A stretch of DNA of 64,000 bases. It comes from CAWAHD01 sp963781785. Lineage in GTDB: Bacteria; Planctomycetota; Planctomycetia; Isosphaerales; Isosphaeraceae. The notes beneath the pieces were generated by a model that was given only the letters and a program-made list of their open reading frames with translations, ran no database searches and had not been told where the DNA came from. The position numbers were made by a program, and so were the translations under genes. The DNA lies in assembly GCA_963781785.1 (NCBI GenBank), contig CAWAHD010000001.1, forward strand, positions 1,860,001 through 1,924,000, in the 5' to 3' direction. This document shows, piece after piece, positions 55,225 through 64,000 of this stretch (position 1 is its first letter; each line of letters begins with the position of its first letter).

Positions 55225-56406
55225 TCACGCGAGTGATTCGACCGCAACGGCGACCGCCTCGCCTCCGCCGATGCAAAGACTGGCAATACCGCGACGGCCC
55301 CCGGTCGCTCGCAGGGCGGTCAGGAGCGTCACCAGGATCCGGGCTCCGCTACAGCCGATCGGGTGGCCCAGAGCCACTGCTCCGCCGTAGATATTGACCC
55401 TGTCGGGAGGAATCCCCAGCTCGCGCTCGGCATACAGGACCACCACGGCAAACGCCTCGTTGATCTCGAAGAGGTCGACCTCGCCGATCTTCCAGCCCAC
55501 GCGCTCTAGGACCGCCCTGATGGCGGCCACCGGAGCGGTCGTGAACCATTCCGGATGCTGGCTGAAGGTCGCGGCGCCCTTGATCTCGGCGATCGGCTCG
55601 AGTTTCCGCGCACTGCACCGCGCGCTCGATGCCACCAAAAGCGCGGCCGCACCGTCGCCGATCTTGGAGGCATTTCCCGCGGTGATGGTCCCGTCGGTGC
55701 TGAACGCAGGCTTCAGCGAGCGCAGCTTTGGCTCGTCGAACCGGGCCGGTCCCTCATCCTCGGTGACCAGAATATCGTTTCCGCAGGAGCTCACCGGGAC
55801 CGGCACGATCTCGGATCGAAACAACCCGGCGGAGATCGCGGAACGCGCCCGCGTGTGGCTCCGGACGGCATAGTCATCCTGCTGCCGGCGGCTGAAGCCG
55901 TATTTTTCCGCACACAGCTCGCCGCAGGTTCCCATGTGCTTCTTGCCGTAAACGTCCCAGAGTCCGTCCAGAATCATCGAGTCATACAGCTCGCCGTGAC
56001 CCATCCGATAGCCTTCACGAGCCTTGGTCAAGAGGTATGGGGCGCGCGACATGCTCTCCATGCCTCCCGCCACGACCAGGTTTGCGTCCCCGGCACGTAT
56101 GGCCTGGTCGGCCAGCATGACGGCTTTGAGCCCCGAGCCGCAAACCTTGTTGATCGTGAGGGCACCGACCGCGTCCGGCAACCCGCCGAAACGAGCAGCC
56201 TGCCGGGCGGGGTTCTGGCCCATGCCCGCCGCGATAACCGTGCCCATGATCACTTCGTCGAGTTCGTTGCCCTCCACACCCGTTCGTGACTGCAGAGCCT
56301 TGATGCACGCTGCCCCCATCTCGGGAGCCGGAACGCTCGCCAGCGCACCGTTCATGGCCCCGATGGCCGTTGGAACCCCAGCCACGATCAACGACCGCTC
56401 GTTCAT
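55225..56406 (-). CDS. Acetyl-CoA C-acetyltransferase (thiolase)
   Basis: The 393-residue enzyme condenses or cleaves acetyl-CoA/acetoacetyl-CoA. Catalytic residues are visible: the nucleophilic cysteine in NKVCGSGLKAV (about residue 89), the NEAFA motif and the histidine/cysteine of GHPIGCSGAR. The VPTAIGAMNGALA start and GNASKIGDGAAAL are typical of biosynthetic or short-chain thiolases. The ATG at 56406 lies 29 bp downstream of aspS on the same strand. Role (mevalonate entry, PHB, or fatty acid degradation) cannot be decided from this context. Confidence 0.94.
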   Translation of the reverse strand: MNERSLIVAGVPTAIGAMNGALASVPAPEMGAACIKALQSRTGVEGNELDEVIMGTVIAAGMGQNPARQAARFGGLPDAVGALTINKVCGSGLKAVMLADQAIRAGDANLVVAGGMESMSRAPYLLTKAREGYRMGHGELYDSMILDGLWDVYGKKHMGTCGELCAEKYGFSRRQQDDYAVRSHTRARSAISAGLFRSEIVPVPVSSCGNDILVTEDEGPARFDEPKLRSLKPAFSTDGTITAGNASKIGDGAAALLVASSARCSARKLEPIAEIKGAATFSQHPEWFTTAPVAAIRAVLERVGWKIGEVDLFEINEAFAVVVLYAERELGIPPDRVNIYGGAVALGHPIGCSGARILVTLLTALRATGGRRGIASLCIGGGEAVAVAVESLA

Positions 56407-56435
56407 TCGTCGTCCGTCCTTCGTGCTTCGTCCTG

Positions 56436-58193
56436 CTACACCGTTCGGATGTGCAGTTCCTGGAGCTGGTGGAGATCGACCTTTCCCGCGCACCGGTCAT
56501 GAGATCGGTTCCCTTGGCCGTCTTGGGAAACGCGATGCAGTCGCGGATGTTGGTCAAGCCGGAGTAGAGCATGACGAGGCGGTCGACTCCGAGCGCAATG
56601 CCTCCGTGCGGAGGCGCACCGTTGCGCAGCGCGCTGAGCAGGAAACCGAACTTCTCCTGAGCCTCCTCGACCGACAGACCCAGCAGGCTGAAGATCCTGG
56701 ACTGGATGACGGCGTCATGGCAGCGGATGGTACCGCCACCGCACTCTTCGCCATTGACCACCAGGTCGTATGCTTGCGCCGAACCTTGGCGGGATCGGAA
56801 TCAAGCAAAGGCAGGTCCTCGAACATCGGCATGGTAAAAGGATGGTGCTCGGCCGCGAACCGCTTTGCATCGGCGTCCCACGCGAATAGCGGGAAGCGAA
56901 CGATCCACGAGTAATGGAACGATTTCTTGTCATAAAGATCGAGCTCGTCCGCCAGCCGGGCTCGCAGGCTGGAAAGCGCAGACTCGTCACTGCCTGGGTA
57001 TCGGCGACGATCAGGATCAGGTCACCTGTCCTGGCGCCAAACCGCTCGCGGAGGCGGTTCTGGGCGGCGGCGGCGAAGAACTTGGCCGTCGGCCCGGCCA
57101 GGGTTTCTGCCTCGACCTTGAGCCAGACGAGGCCCTTGGCTCCCATTCCGCCGATGTGCTCGGCGAGCCCGTCGAGGTCCTTGCGGCTATAGCGTCCGCC
57201 CGCTCCCGGGACGCAGATGCCTCTCAGGCGGTGTCCGGCATCTCTGGCTTGTTGAAAGACCTTGAACTCGGTCTCCCCGGCGATGTCGGCGACGTCTTTG
57301 AGCTCGATGCCGTAGCGGAGATCAGGCCGGTCGCTGCCAAACCGCTCCACGACGTCGTGATAGTCGAGCCGCGGCAACGGGAGTGTGATCTCCTCGCCGT
57401 GGAACTCCCTAGCCATCGCGGCAACCAGGATCTCCATGGTCGAGGTCACGTCGACATCGTCCACGAATGACATCTCGACGTCGAGCTGGGTGAACTCCGG
57501 CTGGCGGTTCGCGCGGAGATCCTCGTCGCGAAAACAGCGCGCGATCTGGAAATATCGATCGAAGCCCGAAACCATCAGAAGCTGCTTGTAGAGCTGGGGA
57601 GACTGCGGCAGCGCGTAGAAATGACCCGGGTGCACCCGGCTGGCGACCAGGAAGTCGCGCGCGCCTTCGGGCGTGCTCCGTCCCAGGACGGGCGTCTCCA
57701 CTTCGAGGAATCCAAGGTCCGACATGGTACGCCTCATGAGCTGCGCCAGGCGATGCCTTAGAATGAAGATCTCGTGCATCGCGGGCCGGCGCAGATCAAG
57801 GTATCGATAGGTCAGGCGCAGCTCCTCGTTGGGCTCGGGCCCGTGCATCTCGAATGGGGGCGTCGGTGTCGCGTTGTAAATGACCAGCTCCCGGGCCCGG
57901 ACCTCGATCCCACCCGTCTTGAGCCTGGGGTTCTCTTTGCCCGCCAGCCGCGGTGCAACTGTCCCCTTGATGCCCACGACGTATTCGTTGCGGAGCTCGT
58001 GGGCCCGAGCCTGGAGGTCGTGGCCGGCCTCGGGCTCGAAGACGACCTGCGTGATCCCGTACCGGTCGCGGAGATCGATGAATACCAGCCCACCGAAGTC
58101 GCGCCACGCATCGACCCAGCCGTTCAGTACAACCGCCCGGCCAACGTCGGACGTCATCAATTCGCCGCAAGTATGCGTTCGTTTCAGCAACAT
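56436..58193 (-). pseudogene. aspS: Aspartyl-tRNA synthetase (three frame breaks)
   Basis: Charges tRNA-Asp (or Asp/Asn). From the ATG at 58193 the anticodon-binding domain (HTCGELMTSDVGRAVVLNGWV), FIDLRDRYG, RYLDLRRP, FLEVETPVL, FYALPQSPQLYKQLLM and FQIARCFRDEDLRANRQPEFTQLD are all in frame, followed by the GAD insertion domain. The rest is split over three frames: ...LADELDLYDKKSF to DSDPAKV; QAYDLVVNGEECGGGTIR to MTGA; and GKVDLHQLQELHIRTV to the TAG at 56436. One base is missing near 56981-56985, 56776-56781 and 56486-56492. The enzyme is essential, so these are most likely assembly errors. Confidence 0.93.
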
Positions 58194-58449
58194 GGGGAAA
58201 TCGCTAAGCCAATAGGAAATAAGCAGATAGACACCGCGACAAACGATCGCGATCGTTTTCGATCGCCAAGTCGGCCCCGCAAACTTACGATACCCCCGCC
58301 GTTTGAAAACCGTCAAGCACTCGAAGTTCCAGACATGGCGTCATGGCGTCTGTCGGTCGGGTTCGTCGCGACCGGGGATTGCTCTGGATTATGATCGAGT
58401 TCTGTGCGCGGATCGGTCGAGTGCGCCTCTTGTGGGAAACGCGACGCGA

Positions 58450-59616
58450 ATGAAGTTCGATAGGGCACGGGCGAAGACGATCTTCGAGGAGCTGGGAGAT
58501 TCACGGTTCTCGGGGCCAGACGGCGAAACCCGCGTCGCGGACTTCGTCGTTACGCAGTTCGAGGCCGTGGGCTGTAAGGTCGAGCGACGGGAGGTGCTCG
58601 GTTCGCCCTGGCCAGGGCGCCTGGCGATCTGGGTCTGGTGGCTAGGCGTCGGCGGCGGGATCACCGCGGTCTCCGTCGCGTTTGCGCTGGTGCAGACGGC
58701 TCCGTTTTCGGTGTTGGCGGCACTCGCGGCGTTCATTTTTGCGAGTGGCTCGTGGCTCCACGGCGTGAACTCTCACCGCATTCGTTTGGGCTCCCGACGA
58801 GAACCGCTAGGAAGCGCTCCGCTCGTCATCGCTTCCTCTGATGGCGATCCGTCGGCTCCGGTACGAGTGGTTTTTCAGGTCATTCTGGGAAACCTCGCAA
58901 CGGATTCTCTACGAACGTCTCGCGCGCACCGATTACTGATGTTCTCTTTGGTTGGCGGCTTATGCTTCTTCGGTGCGCTTTCGGCGACCGCGAAAACCGG
59001 CGCACCGCGGTACTTTCCATTTTTCCTAGCGGTCGCTACGGCATTTTTGGCACTTGCCTGGGTTGCCATTCTCTGGATCCTCTCCTTTGAATATCGGACA
59101 TTTCGATCGACGGAAGCGATGAATCAACCCGATCGCCCCGGCCTTGCGGTGCTGATGGAAATGGTCCGGAACTGGCCGCGAGGCGGCCCGAAGCGGATCG
59201 AGGCACTCTTCGTGGCCGCCGGAGGCCAGCGTCTCGACTACGCCGGTTCCCGGGAGGTCCTACGTCTGCTTGAATCGCGATGGTCGTCCAAGCCGACGCT
59301 CTTGCTGCTTTTCGTCGCTCCCGGCGCTGGTGACAAGCTACTCCTATGTGCGAGTGAGATCGCGTCTTCAGGGACCGAAGAACTTGCGCTCGACGCGGCG
59401 CGGAGCCTCTGGATCCCATTTCGCAGACTCGACTATCGAGATCTGTCACCGCACTGGCCGTTCGAGCAACTCAAGCCGACGATCGCTCTTGTGGGCTCGG
59501 ATCCGAGCGCATTCTGCGACAATTCGGTCGATCCCCAAGCCTTGCACCGAGCGGCACAACTGGCGACCGAGATCGCAATTCGCTGGGCCAAGAAACAATC
59601 GGGTTCTCGAACTTGA
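58450..59616 (+). CDS. Membrane protein resembling a degenerate M28-type peptidase
   Basis: A 388-residue protein from the ATG at 58450. The first 50 residues (ARAKTIFEELGDSRFSGPDGETRVADFVVTQFEAVGCKVERREV) resemble the start of M28 aminopeptidases. Four hydrophobic segments follow (GRLAIWVWWLGVGGGITAVSV; FSVLAALAAFIFASG; LLMFSLVGGLCFFGAL; FFLAVATAFLALAWVAILWIL). The cytoplasmic or periplasmic tail (RIEALFVAAGGQRLDYAG, LLLLFVAPGAGDKLLLCA) looks like the M28 core, but the metal-binding His/Asp/Glu residues are not seen. Probably inactive as a peptidase; role unknown. Confidence 0.65.
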   Translation: MKFDRARAKTIFEELGDSRFSGPDGETRVADFVVTQFEAVGCKVERREVLGSPWPGRLAIWVWWLGVGGGITAVSVAFALVQTAPFSVLAALAAFIFASGSWLHGVNSHRIRLGSRREPLGSAPLVIASSDGDPSAPVRVVFQVILGNLATDSLRTSRAHRLLMFSLVGGLCFFGALSATAKTGAPRYFPFFLAVATAFLALAWVAILWILSFEYRTFRSTEAMNQPDRPGLAVLMEMVRNWPRGGPKRIEALFVAAGGQRLDYAGSREVLRLLESRWSSKPTLLLLFVAPGAGDKLLLCASEIASSGTEELALDAARSLWIPFRRLDYRDLSPHWPFEQLKPTIALVGSDPSAFCDNSVDPQALHRAAQLATEIAIRWAKKQSGSRT

Positions 59617-59813
59617 TTCGGCCTCAGGATTTCGGACTTGCGTGCTGCTTGCACTGTCTGAACCTCAATGAGCAAGCAAAGTTACGTCATCCGCTTGTGC
59701 CAGAGCAGGGAAGTTCGCTCAAATCGCAATCGGTTTTCCGTCTGAGTGCGCGATGAAATGGCAATAACATGAGGGGCAGGATCCTGGTCCATCTGTTTAG
59801 CGGGAGCGTGGAC

Positions 59814-60428
59814 GTGACGAGTGGCGAGTCAGTGACGCGCTGGGTGCATGGGGCCAAGGCCGGAAACGACGCCGACATTCAGCTCCTCTGGAACCGGTAT
59901 TTTTCGCGACTGGTCCGGCTGGCCGGCAGCAAGCTGCCCGGCCATTGCCGCCGCACGTTTGACGAGGAAGACGTCGCTCTGTGCGCTTTTCAGAGCTTTT
60001 GCGACCGCGCCGCTCGGGGGGAATTCCCGCAGTTGAGCGGGCGGGACGACCTCTGGCGGCTGTTGGCCACGCTCACGGTGCGGAAGGCGGCCGTCATGAT
60101 GCGGCACCACGGGCGCCACGAGCGCGGCGGGGGCCGCGTTCTCGGGGAGTCCGCCTTCGGGCTTCCACACGACGACTCCGCGACCGGCGAAGGTTTGGCC
60201 GAAATACTCAGCCGGGAGCCGAGCCCTGACGAAGCGGCTCGCTTTTCCGATTTTTTCGATCACCTGATCGACAAGCTAGAAGACTCCACGCTCAAGATAG
60301 TCGCTCTCCGCAAGCTGAGAGGAAATACAGCCCAGGAGATCGCGGCAGCGCTCGGGACTTCCACAAGGACCGTCGACCGCAAGCTCCGGCTGATCCGCGC
60401 ACTCTGGGAGGAAGAGGCCGCTCGATGA
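59814..60428 (+). CDS. ECF-type RNA polymerase sigma factor
   Basis: A 204-residue sigma-70 family protein of the extracytoplasmic-function group. Region 2 is VTRWVHGAKAGNDADIQLLWNRYFSRLVRLA and the following EEDVALCAFQSFCDRAARGEF. Region 4 is LEDSTLKIVALRKLRGNTAQEIAAALGTSTRTVDRKLRLIRALW, with its helix-turn-helix. The GTG at 59814 (GGGAG upstream) matches the usual planctomycete start SGSVTxW; the ATG at 59769 is less likely. Planctomycete members often work with Ser/Thr kinases rather than classical anti-sigma factors; none is adjacent. Confidence 0.9.
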   Translation: MTSGESVTRWVHGAKAGNDADIQLLWNRYFSRLVRLAGSKLPGHCRRTFDEEDVALCAFQSFCDRAARGEFPQLSGRDDLWRLLATLTVRKAAVMMRHHGRHERGGGRVLGESAFGLPHDDSATGEGLAEILSREPSPDEAARFSDFFDHLIDKLEDSTLKIVALRKLRGNTAQEIAAALGTSTRTVDRKLRLIRALWEEEAAR

Positions 60429-60440
60429 AACGGCGGTCAA

Positions 60441-61166
60441 CTACGACGTGCGCCGGGCGCGGGGTCCTGGCGGGAGCGGCGGGGGGTCAGTTGAGGGGTC
60501 AGCGGAGCGATACTCATTCTTGATCCAGGAACGAAACCGCTCGGCCGAGTGCGCGAGCTGATTGGCCTTGAGCCAGGCTCCGTATTCGGTCAAAGGCTCG
60601 TGCAGGTGCTCTGTTCCGAAGGCAGGAATGTGGCCAAACTCGATGGAGAACGCACCAATCGCTTGCTCGGGCGGCTCATTGCGTCGCACCATCAGGTAAA
60701 GAGCTGAGGCGAGACCCGTACGGTCAGCACCGGACTTGCAATGAATCAAGAGAGGGTAATTGCAGCGTTCGAGAAGGTCGATCAAGCGCAGGAGCTCGCG
60801 CCGTGTAGGCCTGCGGGTCGCGCTCAGCGGTAAATCGTAGTAGGTCGCGCCACTCGCCCGGGCAGTCTGCACTTCCTCTTCATACCACCAATCCGCATTG
60901 CTCCCTCCGCGAAGGTTGAGAATCGACCTGATTCCGTGATCCCGAATCCAGTGGGCGAGCTGGCTGGTGGGCTGGGCTGAACGCATCACTTTCCCCGGAT
61001 CGACTACACCCAAGTTCCCGTCAAACCAGGGGCGGCGGAACACCCAAGCGATCGCGATCGCGCAGACGAGCACCAACATGGCCGCTGTCTTCGCGGGTCG
61101 GATTCCAGGCCGCGGAATCCGGGCGCCTGTCCAGCCGATCGGTTTCCAGGTCAAAGTCGACGCCAA
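60441..61166 (-). CDS. Membrane-anchored dual-specificity / tyrosine phosphatase
   Basis: A ~241-residue protein with one membrane helix (MLVLVCAIAIAWVF) and an extracytoplasmic or cytoplasmic phosphatase domain. The catalytic loop LLIHCKSGADRTGLASAL fits the HCxxGxxR signature, with the upstream general-acid region YYDLPLSATRRPT and the LNLRGGSNADWWYEEE start of the domain. The domain resembles the family of PTP-like proteins found near exopolysaccharide genes. The start is uncertain: a TTG at 61166 has AAAGGA eight bases upstream, while the frame stays open to 61376. It converges on the sigma factor gene with a 12-bp gap. Confidence 0.85.
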   Translation of the reverse strand: MASTLTWKPIGWTGARIPRPGIRPAKTAAMLVLVCAIAIAWVFRRPWFDGNLGVVDPGKVMRSAQPTSQLAHWIRDHGIRSILNLRGGSNADWWYEEEVQTARASGATYYDLPLSATRRPTRRELLRLIDLLERCNYPLLIHCKSGADRTGLASALYLMVRRNEPPEQAIGAFSIEFGHIPAFGTEHLHEPLTEYGAWLKANQLAHSAERFRSWIKNEYRSADPSTDPPPLPPGPRARRTS

Positions 61167-61412
61167 CGAGACATCCTTTCGGTCACGATCGTCGAAAAAT
61201 AACCGTAACTCGGTTGCCAGTCCACCGCGATTCCATCGAGAAGGCGTCTTGCTGACGCCCAAGGAGTCAACCGCTGCGAATCCGACATTCCGCCGATCAA
61301 GCGGCCAGAGGCCGGTTCCTCCCGCTCGTTCCGGGTGAAACCGGCCTCTCAAACGTTTCGCGACGATTCCCGGCATCGACGCCCGATCGTCTCGATGATC
61401 GACGCGATCACG

Positions 61413-62348
61413 TCATCTCGCCCCGGGCTCCAGCGGGAGGTTGGTGATCGGTCCGCGAGCAGCCCCGGCGGCCCCGGTGGTCGCTGGCAGTCCCGCAAAT
61501 TTGACAGCCCGGATGGTGAAGGCAGACTGAAGCGTCGAGCCGAGCACGGTCTGGAACGGAGCCGCCAGTCGATCCAGGAAGATCGTGAACCGCACGATCG
61601 GGTCTCTGTAGACGACGATCCGGTCGCCGGGCATGAGCTGGTAGTTGGTCGTCGCATCGCCGCCGCTGGTGATCGCCGCCAGGTTGACCGGCAATACCTG
61701 AGCACAACACGCACCTGGAGGCGCCGGACGCACGAGACGAATGTTCTGAGGAGCCGCCGTCGGCATCAGACCGCCGGCATAGTTGATCGCGTCAAGTACC
61801 GTCTCATTCCCCGTTATCGGATTGCGGCCCGTGATCAACACGTCGCCCAGCATGTAATAGTTCTTGCTGTTGTAAGCCGTCACGTCGACGAACACACGGT
61901 CGGTGTCTCTCGGATCGACCATTTCCGGTTTCCCGGTCTTGGGGTCGATCGCGGGCATGTCCGTGTTGGGGTCGATCTTGACCAGCCCCAGGATTTCATC
62001 GGTCAAGTATTTGCGGAGGTGAAGCACGATCTTCTCCTTGACCTCTGGCATCGTCAGTCCCGCGACGTACACCTCGCCATAGAAACCCAGCGAGATCTTG
62101 CCGTCGGGCCGGACGAGCCGCTCGCCGGAGATCGGCCGCCCCGCCAAGCCCTCAAGAACTTCGACCACCAAGAGGTCCGGCGGCTCCACAACGTAGTCCG
62201 GCATTGTCACCTTCTCGAATTCCCGGGGAATCCGTCCGTTCGCAATCTTCTCCTCGGGCGTACGAACCGTCTGACAGCCGCAGGCAACACACCATGCCAG
62301 AAGAGCCAGCCAGCCGGCCCGTCGGTAGACATTCCTTGAAGTAACCAT
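61413..62348 (-). CDS. Polysaccharide biosynthesis/export lipoprotein (Wza-like)
   Basis: A 311-residue protein from the ATG at 62348 (GGAGGAAG upstream). It has a lipoprotein signal (LALLAWCVACGC), then a Poly_export domain (YVVEPPDLLVVEVLEGL, ISGERLVRPDGKISLGFYGEVYVAGLTMPEVKEKIVLHL). SLBB-like parts follow (FVDVTAYNSKNYYMLGDVLITGRNPITGNETVLDAINYAGGL, YQLMPGDRIVVYRD). It should form or gate the outer-membrane pore for exopolysaccharide. The C-terminus (VLGSTLQSAFTIRAV) may be the membrane-spanning helix. The rest of the export machinery is not in the window. Confidence 0.92.
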   Translation of the reverse strand: MVTSRNVYRRAGWLALLAWCVACGCQTVRTPEEKIANGRIPREFEKVTMPDYVVEPPDLLVVEVLEGLAGRPISGERLVRPDGKISLGFYGEVYVAGLTMPEVKEKIVLHLRKYLTDEILGLVKIDPNTDMPAIDPKTGKPEMVDPRDTDRVFVDVTAYNSKNYYMLGDVLITGRNPITGNETVLDAINYAGGLMPTAAPQNIRLVRPAPPGACCAQVLPVNLAAITSGGDATTNYQLMPGDRIVVYRDPIVRFTIFLDRLAAPFQTVLGSTLQSAFTIRAVKFAGLPATTGAAGAARGPITNLPLEPGAR

Positions 62349-62585
62349 GCAAATCTTCCTCCCGGCACTCCGACATCGACCGAACCGGCGCTCAGAGAAA
62401 CGAAGCGCACACCACGGCCGGAGACGATTGGCGTCCGTCAAGCACCCGACCGAACCCCGGCTTGCCGCCCGTCTTTTTCGCGTCTGTACGAGGTGGCCAA
62501 CCCGCTTTCGCCCGGATCGGTCTTGACACGAGATACAATCGGCATAATCGCTGGTTCGCTCAAATCGAAAATAGGCGGAACTCAC

Positions 62586-63257
62586 TTATCGCGTAGCTTG
62601 CGGGAAGTAGCGAGGCTGCCGGTTGTAGTAACTTTGAGGATAACGGCTGACTGGAGCGGTTCGATTGAAATATCGAGCCGCCAATCCGCCCGGACGGGCT
62701 GAGCTTCCTTGTGGCCTCACAGCCGCGTTTTGAGCCGTCCGACCCCTCGATTGCCCGCCCATTCCGGGCCGGACTCCGCTCAATTGGCCGGACCCGATTC
62801 CACCCAGCATATGCTGAGACTGTCCCGCAAGCATCATCAGGCCAGCCTGTCGTTGCGTGATCGGGTACGGACTGCCATACAGCATGGGAGCGGCAAGTGG
62901 ATTGGCGAAGATGTTGTTGGACGGACCCACCGTGCCCATCCCCCCGCTGGTTTGAGCCTTCATATTGAGCGCAGCGGCGTCCGTCGGGCTCAGTGATGCT
63001 GATCCGAACATGCCGTAGGGAAGCGGCATGAAGCCCATACCTGAATTCATCCCCATATTCATACCCATACCCATTCCCATACCCATGCCGGTGCCCATTC
63101 CCATACCCATGCCGGTGCCCAACCCCATGCCCGTCGTGTTCGACGTCGGAGACCCCGATATCGCGGTGCCTTGCGCCTTTGCCTCGGGTAGTGCAACGAG
63201 CACCCCGGCCGCGCACGCGGCCGCGGCCAGAATCAGTCGATTCCGGATTCCTTCCAT
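62586..63257 (-). CDS. Exported Met/Gly-rich repeat protein
   Basis: A 223-residue protein from the ATG at 63257 (GGAGGAGGG upstream) with a signal peptide ending near PEAKA. Residues about 45-78 are an almost pure Gly-Met run with Thr/Asn (GMGMGTGMGMGMGMGMNMGM). The remainder is Gln/Gly/Pro/Ser/Arg-rich and without known domain; it ends in an Arg/Tyr-rich tail (YFNRTAPVSRYPQSYYNRQP). Such composition suggests a disordered surface or metal-associated protein. The underlying DNA is a short CCCATACCCATG repeat prone to slippage. Confidence 0.75.
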   Translation of the reverse strand: MEGIRNRLILAAAACAAGVLVALPEAKAQGTAISGSPTSNTTGMGLGTGMGMGMGTGMGMGMGMGMNMGMNSGMGFMPLPYGMFGSASLSPTDAAALNMKAQTSGGMGTVGPSNNIFANPLAAPMLYGSPYPITQRQAGLMMLAGQSQHMLGGIGSGQLSGVRPGMGGQSRGRTAQNAAVRPQGSSARPGGLAARYFNRTAPVSRYPQSYYNRQPRYFPQATR

Positions 63258-63692
63258 GACGATTCCCTCCTCCGCGAAAATGAGACGCCACGGCGTGTTC
63301 ACGAGCGGCCAACCTTGGGCGCGACCAATTATCGTCTCGGTCGTCCCGTCCGGTTAACGATCGCTTATCCGAACTCTTCAAGGCAGGCCGAATTCAACCT
63401 TCGACGTGCACCACCACATCGCGCGTGCTCCAGGCAACCTCCCACGCTCAGCTCCCAATTCATACATTCGACTCCGTCTTTGCCGGAGAAACACTCAAAA
63501 TCGCTTTCTTCCTTGAATACCCTCGATCCGTCATTTGTGTAAAACACGGAGATTTACTCTTTTTCCTAGTTTCCCTGAAGCGATCACCGGGATTGACCCG
63601 ATCGAACGAGACAGGTCGCATGAGGAAAGGGGTTGCCTCCGCCCAAGGATTACGGAGGCGAACCAAGTCAACCGCGACGGGACGAGGCAAGG

Positions 63693-64000
63693 ATGCGAAC
63701 AATCTTCAGGAGGCGCGGCCAAGGATTGGTTCTGGCCGCGCTCGCTCTGATCGTCGGTTTACCGGAACGGGCCCAAGCCCAACAGACTGGGCTCTTTCCG
63801 CTGGCGCCGATCCGCAGACAACGGGTACCGTGCGACCAGCAGGACCCGACCTACAAGATCCACAAGTACCAGTACTTCGGTTATCATCCCACGTGCTGGC
63901 AACCGTTCCCGGCCGGATGGGGATGTCCCAGCCCGGAAGCGCCGAATAAGGCCGAAGCGTTCCGGAAACAGCCGTTCGATGCCGGCACCGGACTCAATGA
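63693..64000 (+). CDS. Exported planctomycete protein (C-terminus off the right edge)
   Basis: The frame is open from the ATG at 63693 (GAGG upstream) to the window edge, 102 residues so far. A signal peptide (LVLAALALIVGLPERAQA) precedes QQTGLFPLAPIRRQRVPC and a distinctive HKYQYFGYHPTCWQPFPAGW, GCPSPEAPN. The YFGYHPTCWxPFPxGW motif is familiar from planctomycete exported proteins of unknown function. It diverges from the Met/Gly-rich gene. Confidence 0.75.
   Translation, partial: MRTIFRRRGQGLVLAALALIVGLPERAQAQQTGLFPLAPIRRQRVPCDQQDPTYKIHKYQYFGYHPTCWQPFPAGWGCPSPEAPNKAEAFRKQPFDAGTGLN

Overview
The window looks like chromosomal DNA of a high-GC planctomycete, most likely of the Isosphaeraceae/Gemmatales side. 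This is inferred from gene content: a Ser/Thr kinase with a central membrane segment, an exported protein with a 'VESLEGRMLLA' N-terminus, a DUF1080 protein, a TPR/FG-GAP/ASPIC-UnbV protein, many membrane-anchored leucine-rich-repeat (LRR) proteins, the small 'PFRPF' and 'RFRIRTIM' protein families, and many short palindromic intergenic repeats.

Layout. 1-3 kb: a protein kinase cut by the left edge, and folD. 3.3-9.1 kb: an L-rhamnose operon with rhaA, an ABC ATPase, a permease, and a second permease fused to the sugar-binding protein. 9.1-13.3 kb: a YdeI-like protein, DAHP synthase (aroF) and a large unknown anchored protein. 13.3-16.9 kb: the squalene operon hpnC-hpnD-hpnE. 17-22.7 kb: exported proteins and a PilZ protein. 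22.7-42.9 kb: an accessory region with five LRR paralogues, a Uma2-like nuclease, a DarT-DarG toxin-antitoxin pair, a glycosyltransferase, a tandemly duplicated four-part module, a decayed DNA polymerase fragment, a tRNA-like 3' fragment and a 30-bp tandem palindrome array. It ends next to an intact tRNA-Arg. 43-64 kb: mostly conserved core genes. These are a Gfo/Idh/MocA oxidoreductase, a Gld-type ABC export system with its DUF4340 partner, ilvH-ilvC, an ExbB/ExbD pair, a DedA protein, a lone Phd/YefM antitoxin, a thiolase with aspS, an ECF sigma factor, a phosphatase, a Wza-type export lipoprotein and exported proteins. The last gene is cut by the right edge.

How genes work together. The rhamnose genes import and isomerise L-rhamnose; no kinase or aldolase lies here. 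HpnC, HpnD and HpnE together make squalene from farnesyl diphosphate. The ABC ATPase, the fused permease/GldG protein and the DUF4340 protein form one membrane complex. DarT modifies single-stranded DNA and DarG reverses it, a known anti-phage arrangement.

Caution. At least nine reading frames are broken by one-base gains or losses, three of them in aspS, an essential gene. This points to indel errors in the assembly rather than real decay, so the 'pseudogene' calls for hpnD, hpnE, aspS, two LRR genes, the glycosyltransferase and the winged-helix gene are provisional.
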